Source: Dyadobacter sp. CY312 | Lineage (GTDB): Bacteria > Bacteroidota > Bacteroidia > Cytophagales > Spirosomataceae | Length of the DNA stretch: 64,000 bases | Assembly: GCF_021390535.1 (NCBI RefSeq) | Contig: NZ_JAJUXG010000017.1 | Span: 124,001 to 188,000, forward strand | Direction of reading: 5' to 3' | Shown here: positions 1 through 8,179 of the stretch, piece after piece | Numbering within the stretch: the first letter of the stretch is position 1 | How the letters are laid out: each line of letters opens with the position of its first letter | Position numbers and translations under genes: made by a program | Notes under the pieces: model-generated | Database searches by the model: none | Told to the model about the DNA's origin: nothing | What the model saw: the letters and a program-made list of their open reading frames with translations, nothing else

Positions 1-2
1 AG

Positions 3-650
3 GATCTTGAAGAAAGCGGCGTAGTGGTGGTGAATTCCGGATTTGGAATTGAAAATTGTTTCCGAACCAATATGACTAATGGCCTTGTTAGCAACGGCAT
101 TCCCTATCCTAAGAGTTTTGTTGTACCTACAAGTTATACCGGCGATGAGGTATTTGAGAATTTGCCCGGTAAGGGTTTTTGGATAAAAAGAGGTGATTTT
201 CATGCGATCCATAAGGAAGACGTGACATTTACCTACACAAAAAAAGAGGCCAAAGAAATACTGCGGGAATATGCTTTGCGTGAAATTCCGGATGCGGTTA
301 TTTCTGAGCACCTCATGGGAGATTTGGTGAAATTTTACGGCGTGTACGGAACGGAATTCTTTTTCTGGTTTTATCCTTATGACAACAATCACCATAAGTA
401 TTCGGAGTATGAAAGTATAAACGGGAAATCCTTGTATCATACCTTTGATGAAAATAAGCTGCAAAACATTGCCGGAGAATCGGCGAGGGTGCTGGGGATA
501 GATATTTATGGTGGTGACGCCATTGTAGGAGCAGATGGGAGCTTTCACATTATCGATCTGAACGACTGGCCGAGTTTCGCACCTTGTCGCGACGAGGCAG
601 CGGAATTCATTGCAAAACGAATTTTTCAAAAGTTTTCACAAGAGTCGTAG
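3..650 (+). CDS. ATP-grasp family protein, 5' end outside the window
   Basis: The reading frame is open to the left edge (codons read DLEESGVVVV before any plausible start), so the N-terminus is missing and the first GTG codons are not a start. The visible C-terminal part looks like an ATP-grasp ligase/kinase: a HLMGDLVKFYGV segment with the expected lysine strand, then GGDAIVGADGSFHIIDLND, where the D-x-N of IIDLND matches the metal-binding acidic/asparagine pair of the fold. No signal peptide is visible in the part present. It is the first visible gene of a plus-strand operon with lipid and polyol-phosphate enzymes, 113 bp before the CDP-alcohol phosphatidyltransferase. RimK-like ligases and inositol-phosphate kinases share this fold, and the substrate cannot be told from the fragment. 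Confidence 0.75.
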   Translation, partial: DLEESGVVVVNSGFGIENCFRTNMTNGLVSNGIPYPKSFVVPTSYTGDEVFENLPGKGFWIKRGDFHAIHKEDVTFTYTKKEAKEILREYALREIPDAVISEHLMGDLVKFYGVYGTEFFFWFYPYDNNHHKYSEYESINGKSLYHTFDENKLQNIAGESARVLGIDIYGGDAIVGADGSFHIIDLNDWPSFAPCRDEAAEFIAKRIFQKFSQES

Positions 651-763
651 GACAAATGATCCTTAACTAATATTTAAACTCAACTAACTGAAAGCCGATT
701 CGAAGTACTGTTTACAAAAAACTGTTAACCGGGGCTTTTTAATATTAAACCAAAACTATCCTG

Positions 764-1738
764 ATGGATAACCTTATTAAAGAAAATACTGCAAAACCTT
801 TACAACCAGATCAGGTTTCGGCCTTTGAAAGTTCGCTGAAATCCAACGATACCGAAGAGAAAATCGATATCTGGTTCTATCGCCCGATTGGTTACCAGAT
901 CGCACTTTTTTGTGCCAAAATTGGCATGACACCCAATACGGTAACCATCATCAGTATCTTTTTTGGTGTCGCAGCGGGGATTCTTTTTTACAGTCAGGAT
1001 CTATGGGTGAACGTGATCGGGATGCTTTCGCTGGTATTCGCTAATTCGCTTGACAGCGCCGATGGGCAGCTTGCAAGATTGACCAATAACAAAAGCCGTT
1101 TAGGACGCATCCTGGATGGAGCTGCCGGAGATTTCTGGTTTATTTCCATACACATTGCCATCTGTTTGCGAAGCATGAACGAAGGCTGGACAGCATTGAT
1201 CTGGATTCCGGGTGTGCTCGCCGGTGCTTCCCACGTCGTGCAGTCTGCGATGGCCGATTATTACAGAAATGTGCATTTGTTCTTTATCAAGGGCACATCC
1301 GGCAGCGAGCTGGATAACAGCCGTGACTTACAGCGGGAATACAACCAGCTTACTTGGAAGAACGATTTTGGGATGAAACTGGTAGCTCGTTTTTACCTGA
1401 ATTATACCAAACAGCAGGAGTTCTTTTCACCCAAATTGCAGAAGCTGCTTGGCCTGGTTCGTGAAAAATACAGAAATGGTTTACCTCAGAACCTGATCAC
1501 CGATTTCAGAGCGCAGAACAGGCCATTGATGAAATATACCAACATTGTACAGTTCAATACCAGAGTACTGTTTTTGTTCCTTTGGTTATTTCTGGATCAG
1601 GCGTGGGTTTATTTTTTCTTTGACATTTTTATACTGAATCCGATTCTGATCTACATGTGTGTGAATCAGGAGAAAGTGAGCGGATATTTTTACAAAAAGA
1701 TTTCTACTGGTACCGAATATGGGGTCAAAAATATATAA
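764..1738 (+). CDS. CDP-alcohol phosphatidyltransferase family membrane enzyme
   Basis: This is an integral membrane enzyme that should transfer a phosphate-linked group from a CDP-alcohol to a polyol or diacyl acceptor. The family signature is clear: D97-x2-D100-G101-x2-A104-R105-x8-G114-x3-D118. The last aspartate then falls at D123, five residues after D118 instead of the usual four (x4 rather than x3). An N-terminal soluble stretch of about 40 residues precedes several hydrophobic segments. At 324 residues it is longer than minimal phosphatidylglycerophosphate synthases (about 180-200) and has a charged insertion around residues 180-250. The next gene starts inside its last codons (20-bp overlap), so translation is probably coupled. 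The product may be a phosphoinositol-type or other polyol phospholipid, but the alcohol is not identifiable from sequence. Confidence 0.88.
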   Translation: MDNLIKENTAKPLQPDQVSAFESSLKSNDTEEKIDIWFYRPIGYQIALFCAKIGMTPNTVTIISIFFGVAAGILFYSQDLWVNVIGMLSLVFANSLDSADGQLARLTNNKSRLGRILDGAAGDFWFISIHIAICLRSMNEGWTALIWIPGVLAGASHVVQSAMADYYRNVHLFFIKGTSGSELDNSRDLQREYNQLTWKNDFGMKLVARFYLNYTKQQEFFSPKLQKLLGLVREKYRNGLPQNLITDFRAQNRPLMKYTNIVQFNTRVLFLFLWLFLDQAWVYFFFDIFILNPILIYMCVNQEKVSGYFYKKISTGTEYGVKNI

Positions 1739-2771
1739 GGCGGTATTTCTGCTGATCGGAATTCTCACGCTGGGCTATATGGTATATGGCATCGGGTTGG
1801 ATTCTATTTGGCTGAATATTCAAAAGACTGGTATCTGGTTTATCCCTGTTATCGGCAGTTGGCTCGTCATCTATATTCTGAATGCCTATGCGTTTAAAGC
1901 CATTATTCAGGAACCAGCTTTGCCCAGGAGCAACATGCTGTTTTGGGATGTATTGAGGCTGACCATAACCGGTTATGCGATCAACTACATCACGCCGTTT
2001 GTCGCGCTGGGAGGAGAACCTTACCGGATTATGGAGTTGAAACCCAAGCTGGGAATCAATAAGGCAACTTCCTCCGTGTTGTTGTATAGCCTGATGCACA
2101 TGTTTTCGCACGTGTTGTTCTGGCTCGTATCGATCCTGCTTATTTTAGCTTTCATTCCTGTAAACAACATGATACTCGCCGGCTGTGCTTTCATGCTGGT
2201 AACGAGTTTGTTATTGGGATATTGGTTTATACGGGTTTATAAAAAAGGATTCACGGTCAGTACAGTTAATCTTTTAACGAAGCTTCCATTTGTAGGGAAA
2301 AAGGCACAGGCATTTGCGACTGAAAAAGCGGATTCGCTTCTCGAAATCGACGACCAGATACGAATATTGTACGCCGACAGGAAACCAAGATTTTACCTTT
2401 CCCTTTGGCTGGAATTTGCGGCAAGAGTCGTTGGTTGTGCTGAGATTTATTTCACAGCAATTGCAATTGGTCTGGACATGTCGGTAACGGAAGCACTGGT
2501 AGTAAGTTCTGGTTCGTCACTTTTTGCCAACCTGATTTTCTTTTTCCCGATGCAGCTGGGTACACGAGAAGGTGGTTTGGCAATGGCGCTCAGGAGCGTT
2601 GGGCTGCCGGCGGCAAGTGGTATTTTTATAGGTGTTGTGATGCGTATCAGGGAAATTGTTTGGATCCTGATTGGTCTGGCATTAATGAACAAAAAAGGAG
2701 CTTCCAATGAAAGTGATTTGCAGGAAGTGGAATCCGAATTAACATATGTGCATTCTATTGCGAACAAATAA
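1719..2771 (+). CDS. Lysylphosphatidylglycerol-synthase TM-region / UPF0104-type flippase-like protein
   Basis: A 350-residue polytopic inner-membrane protein with about eight hydrophobic helices, matching the UPF0104 (YbhN/AglD-like) family that forms the membrane half of MprF and is linked to lipid flipping or glycolipid transfer. Typical features are the ITPFVALGGEPYRI segment near residue 90 and the FFFPMQLGTREGGLA segment near residue 280, in which the G-x-x-E-G motif is characteristic. The soluble catalytic domain of MprF is absent. It overlaps the CDP-alcohol phosphatidyltransferase gene by 20 bp and ends 6 bp before the HAD gene. The context suggests that it moves or presents the lipid made by the upstream enzyme, which is inference. 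Confidence 0.85.
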   Translation: MGSKIYKAVFLLIGILTLGYMVYGIGLDSIWLNIQKTGIWFIPVIGSWLVIYILNAYAFKAIIQEPALPRSNMLFWDVLRLTITGYAINYITPFVALGGEPYRIMELKPKLGINKATSSVLLYSLMHMFSHVLFWLVSILLILAFIPVNNMILAGCAFMLVTSLLLGYWFIRVYKKGFTVSTVNLLTKLPFVGKKAQAFATEKADSLLEIDDQIRILYADRKPRFYLSLWLEFAARVVGCAEIYFTAIAIGLDMSVTEALVVSSGSSLFANLIFFFPMQLGTREGGLAMALRSVGLPAASGIFIGVVMRIREIVWILIGLALMNKKGASNESDLQEVESELTYVHSIANK

Positions 2772-2777
2772 AAAACG

Positions 2778-3494
2778 ATGATAAAGGGAGTACTGATAGA
2801 TTACGGCGGGACGATAGATACGAACGGTTTGCACTGGGGTTCTGTTTTGTGGGAGGCTTATCAAAAGCATAATACCGGTGTTGACAAAGAAAGTTTCTCC
2901 AAAGCGTACTCCTTTGGAGAAAGGTCATTGGCCATCAATCCGATCATAAAACCGGAACACTCGTTTTACGATACACTGATTTTAAAAGTGGAGCAGCAGT
3001 TTTTGTTTTTGAAAGAAAATGGGATTGAGCTCGCACCGGAACTTGTTGAGGCCATAGCAACGGAGTGTAACGCATTTGCCCTGGAAACAATAGGGAAAGC
3101 AAAACCAGTTCTTGCGCAACTCGCGGCGAATTATCCTCTTATTCTCGTTTCCAACTTTTATGGAAATATCAATAAGGTTTTGGAAGTATTTGAAATCGAC
3201 AGTTATTTCCAGGAGATCGTTGAATCTGCGGTTGTGAAAATCCGCAAACCGGATCCTGGTATTTATAAACTTGGGGTTGATGCGCTGGGTTTGCGGCCTG
3301 AAGAATGTGTGGTAATCGGCGATTCGTTTGTGAAAGATATGGTCCCGGCCAAACAGGTTGGTTGTAAGGCAATCTGGATCAATGTAGCGGGCTGGGAGGA
3401 ATCCACTGCAGCAGCAACATCCGAATGGAAAGCCGACGCAGAAATCACGGATTTCAGTGAGGTGTTGGTAAAAATTAAAGAAATGAATCAGTAA
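2778..3494 (+). CDS. HAD-superfamily hydrolase (phosphatase-like)
   Basis: A 238-residue soluble HAD phosphatase with an all-helical cap between motif I and motif II. Visible motifs are IDYGGTID at the N-terminus (nucleophile D8), VSNFYGN (S125, motif II), KIRKPDP (K157, motif III) and GDSFVKD (D182/D187, motif IV). The second aspartate of the usual DxD in motif I is glycine (D8-Y-G10). That occurs in some active HAD subfamilies, so it does not prove loss of activity. The gene starts 6 bp after the flippase-like gene. It could remove a phosphate from the headgroup or from a phosphatidyl-polyol phosphate intermediate, by analogy with phosphatidylglycerophosphate and phosphatidylinositol-phosphate phosphatases. 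Confidence 0.85.
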   Translation: MIKGVLIDYGGTIDTNGLHWGSVLWEAYQKHNTGVDKESFSKAYSFGERSLAINPIIKPEHSFYDTLILKVEQQFLFLKENGIELAPELVEAIATECNAFALETIGKAKPVLAQLAANYPLILVSNFYGNINKVLEVFEIDSYFQEIVESAVVKIRKPDPGIYKLGVDALGLRPEECVVIGDSFVKDMVPAKQVGCKAIWINVAGWEESTAAATSEWKADAEITDFSEVLVKIKEMNQ

Positions 3495-3540
3495 TCTGTT
3501 TGGCGATCATGATTACGCCTGACTTATAATTATAGAAATT

Positions 3541-4452
3541 ATGTATGATATCTGCACCATAGGGCATATTACTTTGGATAAAGTGGTAACGACCCAATCC
3601 GTTAAGTTCATGCCGGGTGGCACATCATTTTATTTTTCCAAAGCAATTCAGGATTTCGATTTGCGCTACGCGCTGGTAACCGCACTGGGCAATGAGGAGG
3701 CTTATATCGTGGACGGACTCCGGGAAGCAAACATTGAAGTGCGCTCCCTGCCAAGCGAATTTACCGTGTATTTTGAAAACATTTACAGCCACAATCAGGA
3801 TCACCGTGAGCAGAATGTTTTGCACACTGCGGCTTCTTTCGATGTTGCTCAAATGCCGGATGTTAATGCCAAAATCTTCCACCTGGGGCCGTTATTATCG
3901 GATGATATTACGGTCGAATTAGTAAAACACCTTGCCTCAAAAGGAGAGGTTTCTCTTGATATTCAAGGTTTCCTGCGTTATGTGAAGGATAAGAAGGTTT
4001 ACTACCGCGACTGGGCAGACAAAGAGGAAGCGCTTCCATACATTACTTATCTGAAAGCGAACGAGTTTGAAATGGAAGCCGTAACAGGCACTTCCAATGT
4101 TGAAGCTGGTGCAAGATACCTGGCAGAAATGGGTGTGAGGGAAGTGATTATTACACTTGGAAGCCGTGGTTCGGTGATTTATACCAATGGTGTTTTTCAT
4201 CATATTCCAGCCTATCAGCCTGCTGATATTGTTGATGCAACTGGTTGTGGTGACACATATATGGCAGGATATCTGCTTCAAAAAGTGAAAGGAGAATCAA
4301 TACAACGTGCAGGGGAGTTTGGTGCCGCCATGGCTACGCTGAAAATTGCGTCATCCGGGCCGTTTTCAAGAACTCCGCAAGAAGTAGAAAATGTGATTAA
4401 GCAGGGGGCCTACACTCCTCAGGTGGAGCAGGTGGCCGAGGTTGAAAAGTAA
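3541..4452 (+). CDS. PfkB-family carbohydrate/polyol kinase
   Basis: A 303-residue ribokinase-like kinase. The N-terminus DICTIGHITLDKV and the MPGGTSFYFSKA glycine segment form the substrate-binding part. KANEFEMEAVTG (about 172-183) and ITLGSRGS (204-211) are the phosphate/ATP-binding region, and DATGCGDTYMAG (232-243) carries the catalytic base D238 and anion hole, with cysteine at the second position of the GAGD motif. Family members phosphorylate sugars, nucleosides or inositol. In this operon a kinase that makes the phosphorylated polyol precursor of a lipid headgroup is plausible, though the substrate is unknown. The gene begins 46 bp after the HAD gene, and its 3' end runs close to or over the start of the next gene. 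Confidence 0.87.
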   Translation: MYDICTIGHITLDKVVTTQSVKFMPGGTSFYFSKAIQDFDLRYALVTALGNEEAYIVDGLREANIEVRSLPSEFTVYFENIYSHNQDHREQNVLHTAASFDVAQMPDVNAKIFHLGPLLSDDITVELVKHLASKGEVSLDIQGFLRYVKDKKVYYRDWADKEEALPYITYLKANEFEMEAVTGTSNVEAGARYLAEMGVREVIITLGSRGSVIYTNGVFHHIPAYQPADIVDATGCGDTYMAGYLLQKVKGESIQRAGEFGAAMATLKIASSGPFSRTPQEVENVIKQGAYTPQVEQVAEVEK

Positions 4453-4465
4453 GAGTTTTTTTGTC

Positions 4466-5044
4466 ATGAAGTACGTCATCAGCATATTTTTATTCATTGC
4501 CATACCCTTTATTGTTTCTTTTAAGGGTGTTGAAAACAGAGAGTCTATCAGCACAAGGAATTTGGCTGATCCGGATACTTTTCCGGTCCCTGGGCGCGAA
4601 GTGCCAGGATTGCTATTCTACATTCAGCGCGATCCCAATACCAACACGATTGTGTACGAGCTCAATAAGGATGGACAGGGGCGTGTTCGGGAAAAAGATC
4701 CTGTCAGCACTTTCTGGATACGTTATCCCGAAGGTGGGGGACGTAAAGATTTAAATTACCTTCAGCGTAAATTTGCTTACGGAATCAATTCAAAATCAAT
4801 GGGTAACGGAGATTTTGAACTTAGGTCTGTGGCTTATTCCAAATTACCGTTGTATTTGCGACGTGATCAAAAGAACCAGTATCATGTCTATGCAGATATA
4901 GGAAGCAGAAAGTGTATCCTGAGCAGAGTTTTTATCCGAATCGACGGAGGGACTTTCTGGTCTCCAAATGTGCTCTACATCGAACTTAAGGGTGTGGAGA
5001 TAGCAACCGGAAAAATAATTACACAACGAATAAAACCATCGTGA
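4466..5044 (+). CDS. Exported DUF4833-like protein
   Basis: A protein of about 192 residues with an N-terminal signal-like helix (MKYVISIFLFIAIPFIVSF) followed by a conserved-looking domain: GLLFYIQRDPNTNTIVYELN, STFWIRYPEGGG, ADIGSRKCILSRVFIRID and YIELKGVEIATGK. I recognise this as the DUF4833 family with moderate confidence; its function is not known. I chose the ATG at 4466. An in-frame TTG at 4442 would add eight residues and overlap the kinase stop. It ends 1 bp before the hydroxylase start, so it is translated with the lipid-related genes and probably acts in the periplasm or at the membrane. Confidence 0.8.
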   Translation: MKYVISIFLFIAIPFIVSFKGVENRESISTRNLADPDTFPVPGREVPGLLFYIQRDPNTNTIVYELNKDGQGRVREKDPVSTFWIRYPEGGGRKDLNYLQRKFAYGINSKSMGNGDFELRSVAYSKLPLYLRRDQKNQYHVYADIGSRKCILSRVFIRIDGGTFWSPNVLYIELKGVEIATGKIITQRIKPS

Positions 5045-5045
5045 C

Positions 5046-5657
5046 ATGGCTAAAAATTATGTCTCAAACTCGAGGGAGTCATCAAGAATGTTCAAAAGTG
5101 ACCTTCTTGAACCATTATCCAAAGTACACTTCAGTGTTCCACTCTATATTTTTGTTCCGGTTATAGGATACTTTTCCTGGAAAGCAATTTCACCCGGTCA
5201 AATGCCTCTGATTTCTTTCGTTGCCTATTATTCGGGCGGGCTGTTTATCTGGTCTTTTACAGAGTATGTCATGCATCGTTTCGTATTCCATTTTACGCCA
5301 CGTGGTAAAATTATGGAACGGATTCATTTCATATTTCACGGTGTTCATCATGATTATCCGAATGATGCCAAACGACTCGTAATGCCCCCGTCGGTAAGTA
5401 TTCCATTGGCTACGGGATTCTATTTTTTGTTCACGTTGTTCCTTGGAGAATTTACCGTCGCAGCATTTTTTTCTGGTTTTATCACAGGATATTTGTTTTA
5501 TGACATGATGCATTATGCTTTACATCATGCCAATTTCAAAAACGAATTCTGGAAGACACTTAAAAAGCATCACATGACGCATCACTATTCCGAGAGTAAT
5601 AAGGGTTACGGTGTAAGCTCCAATTTCTGGGATAAGGTATTCGGTTCGGATTATTAG
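5046..5657 (+). CDS. Sterol desaturase / fatty acid 2-hydroxylase family di-iron membrane enzyme
   Basis: A 203-residue membrane protein with the full histidine clusters of the fatty acid hydroxylase superfamily: HRFVFH (77-82), HFIFHGVHHDYPND (94-107), HYALHH (156-161) and HHMTHHY (175-181). Hydrophobic helices alternate with these clusters, as expected for a di-iron site on the cytoplasmic face. The HGVHHDYPND form is most like FA2H/Scs7 enzymes, which hydroxylate C2 of the fatty acid of sphingolipids. It is the last gene of the operon and is followed by a terminator at 5678-5711. It probably modifies the acyl chain of the lipid made by the upstream genes; a carotenoid or sterol-like substrate is the alternative. 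Confidence 0.87.
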   Translation: MAKNYVSNSRESSRMFKSDLLEPLSKVHFSVPLYIFVPVIGYFSWKAISPGQMPLISFVAYYSGGLFIWSFTEYVMHRFVFHFTPRGKIMERIHFIFHGVHHDYPNDAKRLVMPPSVSIPLATGFYFLFTLFLGEFTVAAFFSGFITGYLFYDMMHYALHHANFKNEFWKTLKKHHMTHHYSESNKGYGVSSNFWDKVFGSDY

Positions 5658-6105
5658 TTACAGAATATTTTAATTCTAAACGGCTGTCTTTCAAAGGATA
5701 GTCGTTTTTTTGTTTAAAGGGCAGGTGGAAAAAACGGGCATTATCTACCTGATTATGTCAGGTGCAACCCGTAAGGATTAATAGTCGCTCCGCTCACTTT
5801 CTCTTGCTTATGTCTTTAAGATCAAATACTTAAATTGTTGTATTTGCTATAAAAATAGTCATAATAGGTTGTGTAAGGTTCAGTTTGTTAGTGAAAATTG
5901 CGAAAATTTGAGCACAGGCAAAATTTTCGTTTTACCCCATTTCTCAAACATTCTAAGGTTTTTTTAATATATTTCCTGCGGTTATCATAAGATAGTTGCT
6001 ACGACTATCGTTGGAATTTGACGTTTATGTCAGTGAATCAACTTGGCGTGACGGTGTTTTTCAGGATAATTTATTACAAACCTAACTTTAATAAGCTTAA
6101 CAATT
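5658..6105. other. 448-bp intergenic region with terminator and a second hairpin
   Basis: Apart from the terminator at 5678-5711 there is a perfect 9-bp inverted repeat at 5901-5909/5921-5929 (CGAAAATTT and its complement) followed by TTTT, which looks like a second terminator and could mark the end of a short untranslated RNA. A smaller inverted repeat, GATAGT/ACTATC, lies near 5991-6009. No convincing ORF is seen. The start of the next operon must lie in the last 150 bp. Confidence 0.5.
5678..5711 (+). terminator. Rho-independent terminator of the lipid operon
   Basis: An 11-bp stem with two G-U pairs (arms 5678-5688 and 5697-5707), an 8-nt loop and a run of seven T that begins inside the 3' arm. 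It lies 20 bp after the hydroxylase stop codon. Confidence 0.8.
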
Positions 6106-6861
6106 ATGATTACGGAGGAAGCGGAACAAGGAGGAAGGGATTTGGTTTTTAACGAAGAAATTACAAAGGTTTCCGACTTTAAATTCGGGACAAAGGTGGT
6201 TACCGTATTCGACGACATGGTGAGCCGATCGGTGCCGTTTTATAATGAAACACAACGCATGCTCGCCGAAATTGCCGCCGATCATGCCAAAGAAGGAACA
6301 TTTGTGTATGACCTGGGTTGCTCCACCGGCACCACAATGATCGAGGTCGATAAACTGATACCATCCGACATACGATTTATTGGCATTGATGAATCACCGG
6401 AGATGCTCGCCAAATGTGACAAAAAGTTAAAGGAAGCTGGGTTTGTGAGACCTTACGACCTGGTCACCGGTGACCTGCATGAACAATTGCCTATTGAAAA
6501 CGCCTCGGTTGTGATACTTTGTCTCACCATGCAGTTCGTCAGACCCCTGTATCGGGAGCGTCTTTTGCGTAACATTTATGCCGGACTCAATCCTGGTGGT
6601 GTACTACTGTTGGTTGAAAAGGTTTTAGCAGAGAGCACCGTTTTTAACCGTGACTTTATCAAATATTACTACAATTATAAGCGTCGCAACCATTATAGCG
6701 AGATGGAGATTTCGCAGAAACGCGAAGCACTGGAAAATGTGCTGATTCCTTACAAGTTATCGGAAAATTTGCTTCTACTCAAAGAAGCAGGTTTTGCCGA
6801 CTGTGAGACGTTTTTCAAATGGTACAATTTTTCAGGAATGATAGCTTATAAAAAATCATGA
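6106..6861 (+). CDS. cmoA: CmoA-like carboxy-S-adenosylmethionine synthase
   Basis: A 251-residue class I SAM-dependent enzyme. It has the early VSRSVPFYNETQRM segment, the SAM-binding YDLGCSTGTTMIEV motif, IGIDESPEM, and the C-terminal NYKRRNHYSEMEISQKREAL segment that is diagnostic for CmoA. CmoA uses SAM and prephenate to make carboxy-SAM, which CmoB then uses to modify wobble uridine 34 of tRNA. No cmoB gene is next to it. Instead it overlaps a membrane methyltransferase-like gene by 4 bp (ATGA), which suggests translational coupling. I am confident of the family. The tRNA role is carried over from E. coli and could differ here. Confidence 0.85.
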   Translation: MITEEAEQGGRDLVFNEEITKVSDFKFGTKVVTVFDDMVSRSVPFYNETQRMLAEIAADHAKEGTFVYDLGCSTGTTMIEVDKLIPSDIRFIGIDESPEMLAKCDKKLKEAGFVRPYDLVTGDLHEQLPIENASVVILCLTMQFVRPLYRERLLRNIYAGLNPGGVLLLVEKVLAESTVFNRDFIKYYYNYKRRNHYSEMEISQKREALENVLIPYKLSENLLLLKEAGFADCETFFKWYNFSGMIAYKKS

Positions 6862-7577
6862 TTTCAATTGGTAATTTCTTTTTCAGGTTTAGAAACACAC
6901 TCTTCATTTTTCTGTATTTGTTGCTTTTTGTGCCTTCTCCTATGCTTTTCTCTCCTGACTATTTTGGCGAAAAGTATTTTCTTCTTCCTATCATTCTCGG
7001 TCTTTTCGTAACGTTTTCCGGTGAAATAATCCGTGGAATTACCATTGGTCTTGCCTACATCATTCGCGGTGGTCGCGACAAGAAGGTATATGCAGAAAAG
7101 CTGGTAACCGAAGGAATTTTTAATCATTGCCGTAATCCCCTGTACGTCGGAAATATTCTGATGCTTTTAGGGGTTGGTATCCTGTCCAACTCTTTATTCT
7201 ACGTCGGTATTGTGATGCCTCTGTTTTTGTTTATCTATCAGGCGATAGTACTGGCAGAGGAGAATTTTCTGCGAAATAAGTTTGGAGCGGATTTTGATGC
7301 TTATTGCAGCAGAGTGAACAGATGGCTGATTCAACTCAGAGGAATTGGCAAAACCATGGGTCAGATGCAGTTCAATCATAAGCGATGGTTGTTGAAAGAA
7401 TACAATACGTTGTGGGTGTGGCTGGTAGGGATTGTGGCCATTCTATTGTTCAAATATCCACAGCTTACCTCTGGCGATAACGCCCGAAACTTGATTTTCG
7501 GCATCGCTGTGGCGCTTCTTGGCATGATTTATTTATATGTTCGTTATCTGAAAAAATCGGGAAAGATGACCGATTGA
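6858..7577 (+). CDS. Isoprenylcysteine carboxyl methyltransferase (ICMT)-like membrane protein
   Basis: A 239-residue polytopic membrane protein with about six hydrophobic helices. The middle carries the ICMT/PEMT signature: LVTEGIFNHCRNPLYVGNIL, then EENFLRNKFGADFDAYCSRVNRWL, where the R-N-P-x-Y and E-E-x-x-L residues bind SAM and the polar head. Bacterial members methylate small or lipid substrates, and no prenylated protein target is implied. Two extra C-terminal helices follow the domain. The start codon overlaps the cmoA-like stop (ATGA), so the two are almost certainly translated together. Confidence 0.8.
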   Translation: MISIGNFFFRFRNTLFIFLYLLLFVPSPMLFSPDYFGEKYFLLPIILGLFVTFSGEIIRGITIGLAYIIRGGRDKKVYAEKLVTEGIFNHCRNPLYVGNILMLLGVGILSNSLFYVGIVMPLFLFIYQAIVLAEENFLRNKFGADFDAYCSRVNRWLIQLRGIGKTMGQMQFNHKRWLLKEYNTLWVWLVGIVAILLFKYPQLTSGDNARNLIFGIAVALLGMIYLYVRYLKKSGKMTD

Positions 7578-7773
7578 TATCCTGCCGCCGAACCGCTAAA
7601 TAAATTGAATAGAACATAACATTTTTTTTATATAAATTTTCAAACAATTTTATTTTCTGCTGTTACCTCCGGCATAATCTTTTGTATTAATGCGTGCGAC
7701 CAGGTTTGTGAGAAAACTTATGCAGTCTGGTCCTTTACATTGATTATCAGGGATCTTAAATTATAAAGACAGC

Positions 7774-8160
7774 ATGATTCACGAAAAACTATTCAATCTT
7801 ACAACAGATAGGGAAGCAAAAGTTATTGTTAAAGGAAATGTTATAAACGGCGGTCAGGTAATAATCGATTTCGAGTTTCTGATCAAAGATAAAAATGACC
7901 GTTATTTCCATCCGCCAATCGGAATCAATCATCCTCAATACTGGAAACTGAAAAGATTCTCACACGCGAAAGGTTTATTACTGCAAATGAAGTACAGCGG
8001 ACTTTCCAAAAAGCAGGTGAATGCCTCGCTCCGGGAATTCAAACAACTTGCAGGCATGAATTATGTATTTAGCGATGCTTTTGGAGTGGAAGAAAACACA
8101 AAGGGCTTGAAGGGAATTCGGAGCAATGGCGTAACGCGCCGGGCTGTGGCAGCCGTATAA
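7774..8160 (+). CDS. Conserved-looking hypothetical protein, 128 aa
   Basis: I do not recognise this family. It is a small basic cytoplasmic protein (no signal peptide, no membrane segment) with a beta-rich N-terminal half (VIVKGNVINGGQVIIDFEFL), a central HPPIGINHPQYWKLKRF segment and a helical SKKQVNASLREFKQLAGM stretch. It is probably a stand-alone transcript, 196 bp after the previous gene and followed by a strong hairpin terminator. Confidence 0.65.
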   Translation: MIHEKLFNLTTDREAKVIVKGNVINGGQVIIDFEFLIKDKNDRYFHPPIGINHPQYWKLKRFSHAKGLLLQMKYSGLSKKQVNASLREFKQLAGMNYVFSDAFGVEENTKGLKGIRSNGVTRRAVAAV

Positions 8161-8179
8161 GCCGGAGCTCTTATAAATT

